Of a stretch of DNA of 64,000 nucleotides, positions 1 through 7,820 are shown in pieces (position 1 is the stretch's first letter; each line of letters starts with the position of its first letter). The notes below the pieces were generated by a model that saw nothing but the letters and a program-made list of their open reading frames with translations, searched no databases and had not been told where the DNA came from. The stretch comes from Aminobacterium mobile DSM 12262. Its GTDB lineage: Bacteria > Synergistota > Synergistia > Synergistales > Aminobacteriaceae. The stretch lies in NCBI RefSeq assembly GCF_000526395.1, contig NZ_JAFZ01000001.1, positions 62,001-126,000 on the forward strand, in the 5' to 3' direction. The translations under genes were made by a program, and so were the position numbers.

Positions 1-380
1 TTTTGGGTACGACAAGTATGGGAGAGTTGCTCTATGGGCTCCGAGCCCTGGCTATTCCGCAAAAGCTTGTTCTGCTACTTCATTTCACATATCGATATGC
101 GAGAGTTTTTGTAGAGGAAGCCGAAAAAATCTATACGTCCATGACCCTTCGCATGTTTCATCCATCTCTTTCCCTTGGAACACTCCGATCCTATGGAAAC
201 TTAATAGGGATGCTTCTTGTACGGAGTATCCTTCGGAGTGAACGGGTTGCTCACGCCATGGAATTAAGGGGATTTGATGGTTCTTTTCATTTTCTTGAAT
301 CTCCAGCATCGCCCAAAGAAGGGGACAATTTTCGTTTAGGAGTCCTTTACATCCTTTTAGCGGGGTGCTTCATTCTATGA
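1..380 (+). CDS. cbiQ: ECF-type transporter T component, C-terminal part (CbiQ/EcfT family)
   Basis: The reading frame is open from the window edge, so the N-terminus is missing. The last ~125 residues show the EcfT/CbiQ hallmark near the C-terminus: an Ala-x-x-x-Arg-Gly-Phe box (AMELRGFDG), the coupling helix that contacts the ATPases, followed by a final hydrophobic helix. The family forms the membrane scaffold of energy-coupling-factor vitamin or metal importers. Its TGA stop overlaps the ATG of the ATPase gene (ATGA), so the two are translationally coupled. Co2+/Ni2+ uptake is the usual job of a cbiQ-cbiO pair, but the substrate-binding component lies outside the window, so the substrate is not shown. 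Confidence 0.85.
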   Translation, partial: LGTTSMGELLYGLRALAIPQKLVLLLHFTYRYARVFVEEAEKIYTSMTLRMFHPSLSLGTLRSYGNLIGMLLVRSILRSERVAHAMELRGFDGSFHFLESPASPKEGDNFRLGVLYILLAGCFIL

Positions 381-1033
381 CATCTTTTCTCTCTCTCCAG
401 AACATATCTTTTGCTTATCCTAGCTCTGAACCTCTTTTCTCTCGTCTTAACCTTAATCTTTATCGAGAGGGAAAAATATTTATACGTGGCCGAAATGGCG
501 CTGGAAAAACCACGCTTTTTTCGCTAATTATGGGACTTTTAAAACCTACAGAAGGATCTATCCTCCTTGAAGGAAATCCGATTAAAACAAAAAAAGACAT
601 TCGCCATCTCCGGCGAAAAGTAGGACTCTTATTTCAAGATCCTGATGATCAGCTTTTTTGTCCAACCCTTCTTGATGACATCCTCTTCGGGCCTCTCAAT
701 TTAGGAATGGAGAAAGAGGAAGCCATGGACTCTGCCATGAAAGCTATGAAAGTTTTAAATATTGTTTCCCTTGCTTCGTACCCTCCTTATGCCCTTTCTG
801 GGGGACAAAAACGCTTGGGAGCTCTTGCTGCGCTTCTTTCGATGAAACCAGAACTGCTTCTTCTCGACGAGCCCTCTAACGGTCTTGATGAAGAGGCATG
901 GGAAAACCTCGTCTCCGTTTTACAAAAACTCCCTATAGCCCTCGTAATAGCCTCCCATGATATCCCCTTTCTAGAGCAGGTAACTCATAAAGGCTACGAA
1001 ATGAAGAAAGGGTACCTCCTCTCCTTGAATTAA
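377..1033 (+). CDS. cbiO: ECF-type transporter ATP-binding protein (CbiO/EcfA family)
   Basis: An ABC ATPase of about 218 residues. It has a Walker A (GRNGAGKTT, around residue 38), a Q-loop (LLFQDPDDQLF, the ECF-type form with DPDDQ), the signature LSGGQKR, Walker B LLLLDEPSNGLD and an H-loop (IASHD). The DPDDQ Q-loop and the direct ATGA coupling to the T component place it in the CbiO/EcfA group rather than with importer ATPases such as BtuD. An upstream in-frame GTG at 365 exists, but ATG 377 overlaps the previous stop and is the likelier start. It powers uptake of a metal ion, probably cobalt or nickel; the specificity is inference. Confidence 0.9.
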   Translation: MTSFLSLQNISFAYPSSEPLFSRLNLNLYREGKIFIRGRNGAGKTTLFSLIMGLLKPTEGSILLEGNPIKTKKDIRHLRRKVGLLFQDPDDQLFCPTLLDDILFGPLNLGMEKEEAMDSAMKAMKVLNIVSLASYPPYALSGGQKRLGALAALLSMKPELLLLDEPSNGLDEEAWENLVSVLQKLPIALVIASHDIPFLEQVTHKGYEMKKGYLLSLN

Positions 1034-1036
1034 ATC

Positions 1037-1067
1037 TTGACAACAATCCTCCTCTATGTGGTATTAT
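1037..1067 (+). promoter_or_regulatory. Sigma70-type promoter of the arsR operon
   Basis: A consensus -35 TTGACA (1037-1042) is followed after 19 bp by TATTAT (1062-1067). The spacer is slightly long. The -10 box sits exactly in the centre of a perfect inverted repeat (1049-1082), so a repressor bound there would block polymerase. Confidence 0.7.
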
Positions 1068-1082
1068 TGCCACATAGAGGAG
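1049..1082 (+). promoter_or_regulatory. 13-bp perfect inverted repeat, probable ArsR operator
   Basis: The left arm CTCCTCTATGTGG (1049-1061) and right arm CCACATAGAGGAG (1070-1082) are exact reverse complements, separated by 8 bp that contain the -10 box. The right arm also contains the Shine-Dalgarno GAGGAG used by the TTG start at 1091. ArsR/SmtB-family repressors typically bind imperfect 12-2-12-type dyads over their own promoters, so autoregulation of this cassette is the natural reading. Confidence 0.75.
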
Positions 1083-1090
1083 TGATAGAT

Positions 1091-1471
1091 TTGGAGGCAA
1101 AACTACAACGAGAAAAAGCTGCCGTTCTTAAAGCGTTAGGGCACCCTGTTCGCCTTTCAATTGTAGAAATCCTAGCGAAAAAAGAAATGTGTGCCTGTGA
1201 GATTGCAGACCTTTTCCACTTTGATCGGACGACAATTAGTAAACATCTAGCACTCTTGCGAGATCTCGACATTATAGAGGATCGTAAAGATGGTTTGCAT
1301 ATTTATTATTCCTTAAAGATGAATTGTTTGGCCACATTACTTCAGTGTATTGAGCACGTAGTGCAGGGGCATCCCATATCTGGATATCACCATGCTCCCT
1401 GTTTTTGTGCCATGAGAAAGGAGACACAAGATGAAGATACAAATACTGGGAACAGGCTGTCCAAAGTGTAA
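1091..1471 (+). CDS. ArsR/SmtB-family metal-responsive repressor
   Basis: A winged-helix regulator of about 126 residues. The TTG at 1091 is chosen because GAGGAG lies 8 bases upstream; the longer frame from 1037 would start inside the promoter. It has the ArsR core (KALGHPVRLSIVEIL), the helix-3 Cys pair MCACEIADLF corresponding to the ELCVC metal site of ArsR and CadC, the recognition helix RTTISKHLALLRDL, and a C-terminal HHAPCFCAM segment with two more cysteines that may add metal ligands. It opens a cassette for efflux and redox proteins and overlaps the next gene by 41 bases, whose ribosome site lies inside arsR. A role as metal-released repressor of this operon is strongly suggested; the metal (As, Cd, Zn or Pb) is not determined. 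Confidence 0.88.
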   Translation: MEAKLQREKAAVLKALGHPVRLSIVEILAKKEMCACEIADLFHFDRTTISKHLALLRDLDIIEDRKDGLHIYYSLKMNCLATLLQCIEHVVQGHPISGYHHAPCFCAMRKETQDEDTNTGNRLSKV

Positions 1472-1673
1472 AAAACTTGCGGAAATGGCAGAGAAAGTTG
1501 CAACAGAACTTGGAGTCGACTTCGAAATTGAGAAGGTGACAGACATTAAAGAAATCATGTCTTTCGGAGTTATTGGGACACCAGGCCTTGTTGTAGATGG
1601 AAATGTTTTACTCGCGGGACGAGTTCCCACAGAAGCAACGCTCAAGGAACTCTTGCAAAAGGCAGTAAAATAA
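1431..1673 (+). CDS. Small thioredoxin-like redox protein
   Basis: An 80-residue protein of the 'redox-active disulfide protein 2' thioredoxin-like family. The N-terminal strand is followed by GTGCPKCKK, a CxxC active site, and the cis-proline loop GVIGTPGLVVDG is present. AAAGGAGA precedes the ATG and lies inside arsR. Proteins of this type commonly sit beside ArsR regulators and DUF318/ArsP permeases, where they may reduce or hand over a thiol-bound metal(loid). It is cytoplasmic, with no signal peptide. A transcription terminator follows directly, so this gene and arsR can form a short transcript. Confidence 0.85.
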   Translation: MKIQILGTGCPKCKKLAEMAEKVATELGVDFEIEKVTDIKEIMSFGVIGTPGLVVDGNVLLAGRVPTEATLKELLQKAVK

Positions 1674-1684
1674 CGTAAAAAACT

Positions 1685-1711
1685 CCCCGATGGCTAGCAT
1701 CGGGGTTTTTA
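1685..1711 (+). terminator. Intrinsic terminator after the thioredoxin-like gene
   Basis: A stem CCCCGATG / CATCGGGG (1685-1692 and 1698-1705) with a 5-base loop is followed by TTTTT; an A-run upstream would also let it work in reverse. It separates arsR-trx from the permease and ATPase and may lower their expression. Confidence 0.85.
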
Positions 1712-1764
1712 AGGCTCTTTTATGTGAAGATTTCGCCACTTAAAATACAGGGAGGACGTTTATA

Positions 1765-2928
1765 ATGAGCGACCGGAAAAAGTTTCTATGGATTATTCTA
1801 GCTTTCTTGTTCTTTTATTTCTTACCTGGGGATCACCCTCGAGTAAAAGGAGCCGCTATTGAGTCTATAGCCATGCTCCACGAGTATGCAAGACAACATG
1901 TACTTCTTTGCCTCGTTCCTGCTTTTTTTATAGCTGGTGCTATTTCTGTTTTTATAAGCCAGCAAGCCATAATGAAATATTTAGGAGGCAAGGCTAAAAA
2001 AGTGGTGGCCTACACTGTTGCAGCCGTTTCCGGAACCATCCTCGCCGTATGCTCATGCACCGTCCTCCCTCTTTTTGCAGGGATCTACAGTCGCGGAGCT
2101 GGAATTGGACCAGCTTCCGCTTTTCTTTACTCTGGCCCGGCCATTAATGTGCTTGCTATTATTCTCACCGCCAGGGTTCTTGGCATAGAAATGGGTGTTG
2201 CCCGTGCTATAGGGGCTATTTCCTTTAGTGTCATTATTGGCCTTCTCATGGCCTTTTTCTTCCGTAAAGATGAAGCCATTCGACAGCAGGGATTTGCTGA
2301 GCTTCCTGTGGGAGAACCAGCACGATCTCTATGGCAAACGACTTGGACTATGGCAAGTATGGTTATTTTTCTTGTCTTTGCCAACTGGGCAGCTCCCAAA
2401 ATAGATTCTGGCATCTGGGCAGGAGTATATAGCACGAAATGGGTCATTGCAACCTTGGGGCTTCTGTCCACTCTCTTTGCTGCAAAAAAATGGTTTTCTC
2501 AAGATGAACTGACCGAGTGGCTAAATGCTACATGGGGATATGGCTTACAAGTTTTCCCCCTTCTCTTTTTGGGAGTTCTATTCGCTGGTTTTCTCCTTGG
2601 TCGACCGGGCTATGAGGCTCTTATCCCAAGTCGCTATATTGCAGCTCTCGTAGGAGGGAATTCTATAGCCGCTAACTTTTTTGCATCTGTAGCAGGAGCC
2701 TTTATGTATTTTGCTACACTAACGGAAGTCCCAATTCTTCAAGGCCTTATGGGGGCAGGGATGGGGAAAGGGCCAGCTCTCGCCCTTCTTCTGGCTGGTC
2801 CGGCTCTCTCTCTCCCCAATATGCTGGTTATCCAAAACATTATGGGTACTAAAAAAACGGTCGCCTACGTAAGCCTTGTCGTGTGTCTATCTACTTTTGC
2901 GGGGATTATATATGGAGCTTTTTTCTAG
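1765..2928 (+). CDS. ArsP/DUF318-family metal(loid) permease
   Basis: A 387-residue integral membrane protein with about eight to ten hydrophobic segments. It carries the family hallmark around residue 94, AVCSCTVLPLFAGIYSRGAG, with the CSC pair, and a repeat of the fold in the second half (AFMYFATLTEVPILQGLMG). GGGAGG lies 9-10 bases before the ATG. Members export organoarsenicals (ArsP) or are implicated in Cu/Zn handling, and the cysteines in the membrane are thought to bind the metal(loid). Here it lies between a thiol redox protein and a Zn/Cd-type ATPase, under an ArsR repressor, so metal(loid) efflux is the likely task. The exact substrate is unknown. Confidence 0.85.
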   Translation: MSDRKKFLWIILAFLFFYFLPGDHPRVKGAAIESIAMLHEYARQHVLLCLVPAFFIAGAISVFISQQAIMKYLGGKAKKVVAYTVAAVSGTILAVCSCTVLPLFAGIYSRGAGIGPASAFLYSGPAINVLAIILTARVLGIEMGVARAIGAISFSVIIGLLMAFFFRKDEAIRQQGFAELPVGEPARSLWQTTWTMASMVIFLVFANWAAPKIDSGIWAGVYSTKWVIATLGLLSTLFAAKKWFSQDELTEWLNATWGYGLQVFPLLFLGVLFAGFLLGRPGYEALIPSRYIAALVGGNSIAANFFASVAGAFMYFATLTEVPILQGLMGAGMGKGPALALLLAGPALSLPNMLVIQNIMGTKKTVAYVSLVVCLSTFAGIIYGAFF

Positions 2929-2961
2929 CGTTTTTGATGAATGGGAAGAGGTGTAAAAAAC

Positions 2962-5082
2962 ATGCTGCTCTACAGGCTCCAAGATCTTCATTGTCAAGGA
3001 TGCGCCTCTCTGATTGAAGCAGAGATCATGACTATTTCTGGAGTTATCGGCGTGAAATTTGACTTTGATACAAAAATATTAAGAATTGAAAATGATGGAA
3101 GTAATCTTGATCAAAAAGTCGAGGACATCGTGAGCCGTATAGAACCGAGCGTTACAGTAACATCCATTGACGAAAAAAATATCCCTTCCCCCAGTGTTGC
3201 TACTTCTGGTTGGTTCCTTCTTCTGGAACGCTTTGAAAAAGAAGGGAAAAGGCTTGGAGCAGCAGCCTTCATTTTTACCATAAGCCTCATCTTCAGGAAA
3301 CGACTGGCAGCCACACCCTACGGCATTGGAGAATACGCTTTTTTTCTCACTGCCTATTTTTTGAGCGGCAGCGAGGTACTTTTGAACACTCTGAGGAATT
3401 TAAAAAACCGGAGAGGTCTTGATGAATTCTCCCTCATGTCAATAGCAACCATTGCCGCCATATCTATAGGAGAGCTGCCAGAAGCTGTAGCCGTTATGCT
3501 CTTCTATAGCACAGGAGAGCTACTCCAAGAGATATCGGCTTCAAAATCTCGCAACTCCATACGATCTCTCCTCGCAGCTCGACCACAATATGCCCAGGTT
3601 CTTCGCAAAGGAGCAGAGATAAAAGTAAAACCTGAGAACGTTCATATAAATGAATTGATCTTTGTGCGACCTGGCGAAAAAATACCTCTGGATGGAATTA
3701 TTGAGTCAGGAATATCCCAAATAGATCAGTCGCCTCTCACTGGCGAACCAGTACCTATACGAGCAGAGCCCGGCAAAAAAGTATACGGCGGGAGCATTAA
3801 TTTGCGAGGGGCCCTCACTATTCGTGTGTCCTCCCTCTTCGAAGAGACAACTATTGCTCGTGTCCTCGAAATGGTGGAATTTGCCGTAGCCAGGAAATCG
3901 CCCACAGAACGTTTTATTACAACTTTCGCCAAATATTACACTCCGGCAGTAGTTCTTGGTGCTTTAGCGGTGGCCGCAATTCCCCCCTTATTCGGCGCTG
4001 GAACTTTTACGAACTGGGCATATCGAGCCCTCGTGCTCCTCGTTATTTCTTGTCCCTGCGCTTTAGTGATCAGCATTCCTCTCGGCTATTTTGGAGGAAT
4101 CGGTGCTGCCTCACGTCGAGGTATTCTCATTAAGGGCGGCAATATCCTTGATGCCCTCTCTTCTGCGAAGATCATTGCCTTCGATAAAACTGGAACCCTT
4201 ACAGAAGGAGTTTTCAAGGTAACAGACATTGTCCCCCAACAAGGCGTTTCGGAAGATGAGCTCATTTCTCTGGCTGCCTCTCTGGAAAAGGAATCAAACC
4301 ACCCTATAGCACGCTCTATTGCCGACGCCACAGATGTGAACACATTGCAAACTCCAGAAGGCCTCGAAGAGATGGCGGGAAAAGGGTTGCGAGGCTTTAT
4401 TAAGGGACAGCCTATTCTTGTGGGGAACTCAAAACTTCTAGCAGAAAGTGGCTTCAAAAACATCAAGGATCCAGAACAGGGAACTGTTGTTCATGTAGCC
4501 CAAGGCCATAGATATTTAGGGTACATTACTGTATCTGACATTATTCGTTCTGATGCTATGCATGCAATGCAAGCCCTTCGTGAAAGTGGCTTATCCCAAT
4601 TTATTGTGCTTACAGGAGATACGGACAGCGGCGCAAAATGGGTTGCTCAAAAGGTGGGAGTCGACAAGTACATTGCGAACTTGCTCCCTCAAGGCAAAGT
4701 TTTGGAACTCAATAAAATCAAAGCCCAATTGGGATCCCGAGAAAAAATCGTTTTTGTAGGGGATGGCCTCAACGATGCTCCAGCATTAGCCACTGCCGAT
4801 ATTGGCATCGCCATGGGCGGATTAGGTTCCGAAGCTTCAATAGAAACAGCAGATGTTGTTATTTTAGACGATGCTCTTTCTAAAATTGCAGACGCTCTTC
4901 TTCTTGCTCGGCGGACTCGAAAAATTGTCTGGCAAAACATTATACTTGCCCTTGCGACTAAAGCCTTTTTCATAGCCCTCGGAATAGCCGGCATTGCGGG
5001 AATGTGGGAAGCTGTGTTTGCGGATGTAGGCATTGCCTTACTAGCTGTCTTGAACTCTACACGAACGATCCATTGCAAATGA
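2962..5082 (+). CDS. zntA: P1B-type heavy-metal-transporting ATPase (Zn/Cd/Pb class)
   Basis: About 706 residues. The ATG at 2962 is chosen because AAGAGGTG lies 8 bases upstream; an ATG at 2941 in the same frame has no such site. It has an N-terminal HMA domain with HCQGC (Cys 11 and 14), the actuator motif LTGEP, the membrane CPC motif (SCPCALV), the phosphorylation loop DKTGTLT, the NHP motif (KESNHPIA) and GDGLNDAPA. The last helices contain ATKAFF and FADVGIALLAVLN, whose Lys and Asp correspond to the metal-binding Lys693 and Asp714 of E. coli ZntA, so the P1B-2 class (Zn2+, Cd2+, Pb2+) is favoured over Cu+. It exports cytoplasmic metal using ATP. Confidence 0.92.
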   Translation: MLLYRLQDLHCQGCASLIEAEIMTISGVIGVKFDFDTKILRIENDGSNLDQKVEDIVSRIEPSVTVTSIDEKNIPSPSVATSGWFLLLERFEKEGKRLGAAAFIFTISLIFRKRLAATPYGIGEYAFFLTAYFLSGSEVLLNTLRNLKNRRGLDEFSLMSIATIAAISIGELPEAVAVMLFYSTGELLQEISASKSRNSIRSLLAARPQYAQVLRKGAEIKVKPENVHINELIFVRPGEKIPLDGIIESGISQIDQSPLTGEPVPIRAEPGKKVYGGSINLRGALTIRVSSLFEETTIARVLEMVEFAVARKSPTERFITTFAKYYTPAVVLGALAVAAIPPLFGAGTFTNWAYRALVLLVISCPCALVISIPLGYFGGIGAASRRGILIKGGNILDALSSAKIIAFDKTGTLTEGVFKVTDIVPQQGVSEDELISLAASLEKESNHPIARSIADATDVNTLQTPEGLEEMAGKGLRGFIKGQPILVGNSKLLAESGFKNIKDPEQGTVVHVAQGHRYLGYITVSDIIRSDAMHAMQALRESGLSQFIVLTGDTDSGAKWVAQKVGVDKYIANLLPQGKVLELNKIKAQLGSREKIVFVGDGLNDAPALATADIGIAMGGLGSEASIETADVVILDDALSKIADALLLARRTRKIVWQNIILALATKAFFIALGIAGIAGMWEAVFADVGIALLAVLNSTRTIHCK

Positions 5083-5119
5083 AAAGTAGATTTTATGTTT
5101 GAGAAAGAGGAGGTTACAC

Positions 5120-5371
5120 ATGAATTGGAAAGAAGCACATCAAGAAACAACTGTCTGTTACTGTAAAAACGTGAATAAGCAACAGATTCTTCGTGCAATA
5201 ACAAATGGAGCTAAAACACTACAAGATATTCAAAGCATGACTGGAGCCTGCACAGGGAACCAATGCGCTACATTAAACCCTTCTGGGATATGCTGTTCGA
5301 AAGACATTAATGAGCTCTTGGCTATTTATATTCCTATCTTTGAAAAGCTTTCCAGTGGAAACTGCGGTTGA
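5120..5371 (+). CDS. BFD-like [2Fe-2S]-binding protein
   Basis: An 83-residue protein. AGAGGAGG lies 6 bases before the ATG at 5120, so the longer TTG-started frame (5099) is set aside. It has the BFD-like pattern of four cysteines: VCYC, then about 32 residues later GACTGNQC, and a further cysteine pair (GICC). The helix QQILRAITNGAKTLQDIQ is typical of the BFD fold of bacterioferritin-associated ferredoxin and NAD(P)H-nitrite reductase. It closes the metal cassette and probably acts as an electron carrier or iron-sulfur donor; its partner is unknown. The extra Cys pair may allow metal binding. Confidence 0.75.
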   Translation: MNWKEAHQETTVCYCKNVNKQQILRAITNGAKTLQDIQSMTGACTGNQCATLNPSGICCSKDINELLAIYIPIFEKLSSGNCG

Positions 5372-5429
5372 AAAAAATAGAAATACAAGTCTCGTAGAGG
5401 CTTCAAGATTATAAGAAGCAGGGAGTGGC

Positions 5430-6053
5430 TTACGTCTCTTTCTGCTTCTTGCTCTTTAAAATTTCCTGACACCAGACTAATGCCTGGTCATAAATTCCCT
5501 TATCAGGACAATAGAGGCGAAGAATCGTCTTGTTTTTTTTCTTTAACCCTATAACCCGCCATTTCTCAAAAGGCTCTATAGTTTCCACATTTTGCCAATA
5601 GACTCTCTTCTCCGCTTTTTTATTCATGTCGATACGACCTACAGGGAAGGGGCGAACAGTGAAGAGTGGCACTTTAGAAAACGCCTGTCCACGAACTGTA
5701 GTGTAAAGGATCCCATCATTATCAAGATAATATTTCCCATAGAAACGATTCCCGAAAAAAAGCAGGGCTATACATAAAAACACGCCTGCAAAGAGGGCCG
5801 CTGCAATACCGCCTGCTTGTAATGCGTACGCCAAAACCAAAAAATTGAAGGAATGACTGGCACTTACTATGACAATAAGGGCTATGCCTGTCACTACGAT
5901 CCATATAAAAAGAAAGAACACGACAAATTCCACAAGAACGAAGGGATTTGAGAGCATGGGAATTCCTACCTCCCAGCCGAATTCCTTTATTTCATTTCCT
6001 CTAGGTATCGTTCCCGGCTCTCGTTCCAAAATATCTTTTAATTTAGGTGCCAT
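5430..6053 (-). CDS. Membrane protein with PH-like cytoplasmic domain
   Basis: About 207 residues; the start is taken at the ATG of MAPKLKDI, which follows GGGGAG. Two hydrophobic segments (FVEFVVFFLFIWIVV-type at about 55-80, and a second at about 85-120) are followed by a basic, beta-rich domain (IDMNKKAEKRVYWQNV...WRVIGLKKKNKTILRLYC), which looks like a bacterial PH-like domain. I do not recognise a named family. It follows the ferritin/VIT1 gene by 19 bases on the same strand and is probably cotranscribed with it, so a membrane role linked to iron handling is possible but unproven. Confidence 0.7.
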   Translation of the reverse strand: MAPKLKDILEREPGTIPRGNEIKEFGWEVGIPMLSNPFVLVEFVVFFLFIWIVVTGIALIVIVSASHSFNFLVLAYALQAGGIAAALFAGVFLCIALLFFGNRFYGKYYLDNDGILYTTVRGQAFSKVPLFTVRPFPVGRIDMNKKAEKRVYWQNVETIEPFEKWRVIGLKKKNKTILRLYCPDKGIYDQALVWCQEILKSKKQKET

Positions 6054-6072
6054 TAACGTCTCCCCCCTTTTG

Positions 6073-7200
6073 CTACCCTCCCAGGCCAACGCCAATAAGA
6101 CGACCAATTACATAGGTTACTCCTGCAGCTGAAAGACCAAAAAAAATTTGTCTCAAGCCAGAAAAAAGAAGACTTTTTCCAGTAACGAGAGTAATGCCGG
6201 CCCCAACAAGAAAAAGGCCAACTGTACTTAATAAAGCACTTGTGGCAACTGCTGGAAGCCCCTCTATAAAAAAGAAGGGGAAAACAGGAAAAACAGCGCC
6301 TAAAGAGAAAAGGAGAAAAGAAGTTATTGCCGCTTCCCACGCTGAACCGCCAAGTTCTTCAGGATCAATTCCAAGCTCTTCTCGCGCAAGGGTATCAAGA
6401 GCAGTGTTTGGATCAGAAATCATGTGATATGCCATCTGATGGGCTTTTTCAGGAGCAATCCCCTTAGCCTGATAAATAAGAGCGAGCTCCTCCATTTCCT
6501 CTTCCGGGCTTTCTTCCAGTTCCTCTTTTTCAATACTGATTTGATGTTCATAAAGTTCCCTTGAACTCTGAACAGAAAGCCACTCTCCCAAAGCCATAGA
6601 GATAGCCCCCGCCAAAAGCCCAGCCAACCCGGTAATGAGTATAGAATGGGCGCTCATCTCCGCTCCAGCAACACCCATAACGAGGCTTAAATTCGAGACA
6701 AGCCCATCGTTAGCCCCAAGAACTGCCGCACGAAGAGCATTCCCACCCGTAGCCGGATGGCGCCCTTCAAGACGAGCAACAGCTCCTCCTTCAAGCCCCT
6801 TGCCTTCCCGAGACAGTACCCTGAAAATTCGTGAGTGAGATCGTTCCTGAACAGCCATAGATTGGGCAAGAGAATCGTTTTGCTCAGAATAAGAAGATCC
6901 CGCCCTGCTTTCTATAGCCGCAACAGCGGGAAGGATAAATGATGTCCCAAATATCTTAGAGAGGAAGGTATACGTGCGTAAGCGCCAGCTCCTTTTAAAA
7001 ACCGGAACCACGCCTCCCGCCTCTTCTATTCTAGTTATCCATTTGGAAGCGTGGTTCCTTTCCGTTTCAGCCAAGCGCTTATAGATTTCTATAAGTGCTT
7101 TATTCTTTTCATGAGCAGCCATTATTTCATAAAGTTCTGCAGCCTCTAGCTCTTCGATAAGATTCCTTTTATATCGTTTCAGATCATCTGGCGATGTCAT
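6073..7200 (-). CDS. Ferritin-like/VIT1 fusion iron exporter (Er-VIT1, MbfA-like)
   Basis: About 375 residues. The ATG at 7200 is preceded by GGAGAGGGAG; an ATG six codons earlier would place that site inside the gene. The N-terminal ~150 residues are a rubrerythrin-like four-helix domain with iron-ligand motifs (EELEAAELYE, AETERNH, AVQERSH). The rest is a CCC1/VIT1 transporter with its first-helix signature (GANDGLVSNLSLVMGVAGA) and the amphipathic Glu-rich segment (EEMEELALIYQAKG) before the last helices. This domain order is that of MbfA of rhizobia, a membrane-bound ferritin that exports Fe2+ and protects against iron and peroxide. Here it would limit free iron in an anaerobe. Confidence 0.88.
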   Translation of the reverse strand: MTSPDDLKRYKRNLIEELEAAELYEIMAAHEKNKALIEIYKRLAETERNHASKWITRIEEAGGVVPVFKRSWRLRTYTFLSKIFGTSFILPAVAAIESRAGSSYSEQNDSLAQSMAVQERSHSRIFRVLSREGKGLEGGAVARLEGRHPATGGNALRAAVLGANDGLVSNLSLVMGVAGAEMSAHSILITGLAGLLAGAISMALGEWLSVQSSRELYEHQISIEKEELEESPEEEMEELALIYQAKGIAPEKAHQMAYHMISDPNTALDTLAREELGIDPEELGGSAWEAAITSFLLFSLGAVFPVFPFFFIEGLPAVATSALLSTVGLFLVGAGITLVTGKSLLFSGLRQIFFGLSAAGVTYVIGRLIGVGLGG

Positions 7201-7268
7201 TTCTCCCTCTCCTTCCATACATAAAAAAGACGCCCTTATTGTACTCTCTGGGGGGGGAGGGAAAAAGT

Positions 7269-7820
7269 CTATTCCTTGAAAACAGGCAAATTCCCGAGGT
7301 AAATCAAATCTTCTTTATCATAGCCCCCTTCTTCAAGAAGGACGGCCACTTTAGCGACAACAGTACACTGAACATGTGACAGCAATCTCTCCAGAGCTTT
7401 CAATGATCCTCCTGTAGAGACCACATCGTCTACAATACAAACTCGCTTGTTCGTTAATTTTTCAGCATCTAGACCATCGAGAACAATAATTTGAGGCTCT
7501 CTGGTAGTAATGGACTGCACCTTTTCAATAACCGGGTTCTTCATATACCCCTTTACCGACTTCCTGACAATTACGTAATTAATACCTAAACGTCTGGCAA
7601 TGGCGTGAGTTAAAGGAATTCCCTTGGCTTCAGGACATACAAGGTAATCGATATCATTTGGCAGTTTGCGATAGAGGTCTTCCGCCGTCCGCTCTATAAG
7701 CTCTGTATCGCCCAACATGACAAAAGAAGCAATCACAAGATCATCGCTAATTTTTACTTTTTTCAAGTGCCGAGTTAAACCTGAAATATGAAGCTCATAG
7801 GTATTTTCCATAAGAATCAT
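7269..7820 (-). CDS. Purine-type phosphoribosyltransferase
   Basis: About 183 residues of the type I PRTase fold. The PRPP loop is VCIVDDVVSTGGSLKAL (around residue 128), and the N-terminal part has an adenine phosphoribosyltransferase-like layout (YLVCPEAKGIPLTHAIARRLG). The ATG at 7820 overlaps the permease stop (TGATG), and a shorter start at 7811 lacks a ribosome site. The coupling to an NCS2 purine permease implies salvage: the base enters and is converted to its nucleotide with PRPP. Adenine, xanthine or hypoxanthine cannot be chosen between from sequence alone. Confidence 0.85.
   Translation of the reverse strand: MILMENTYELHISGLTRHLKKVKISDDLVIASFVMLGDTELIERTAEDLYRKLPNDIDYLVCPEAKGIPLTHAIARRLGINYVIVRKSVKGYMKNPVIEKVQSITTREPQIIVLDGLDAEKLTNKRVCIVDDVVSTGGSLKALERLLSHVQCTVVAKVAVLLEEGGYDKEDLIYLGNLPVFKE

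Noticed and set aside
1037-1090. Longer ArsR start upstream of 1091
   Set aside because: It would begin in the -35 box and translate through the promoter and operator; GTG 1082 also overlaps the ribosome site.
5413-5450. AAGAAGCAG/CTGCTTCTT hairpin as terminator between convergent genes
   Set aside because: The loop is 20 bases, it overlaps the end of the membrane protein gene, and there is no T-run; too weak to list.
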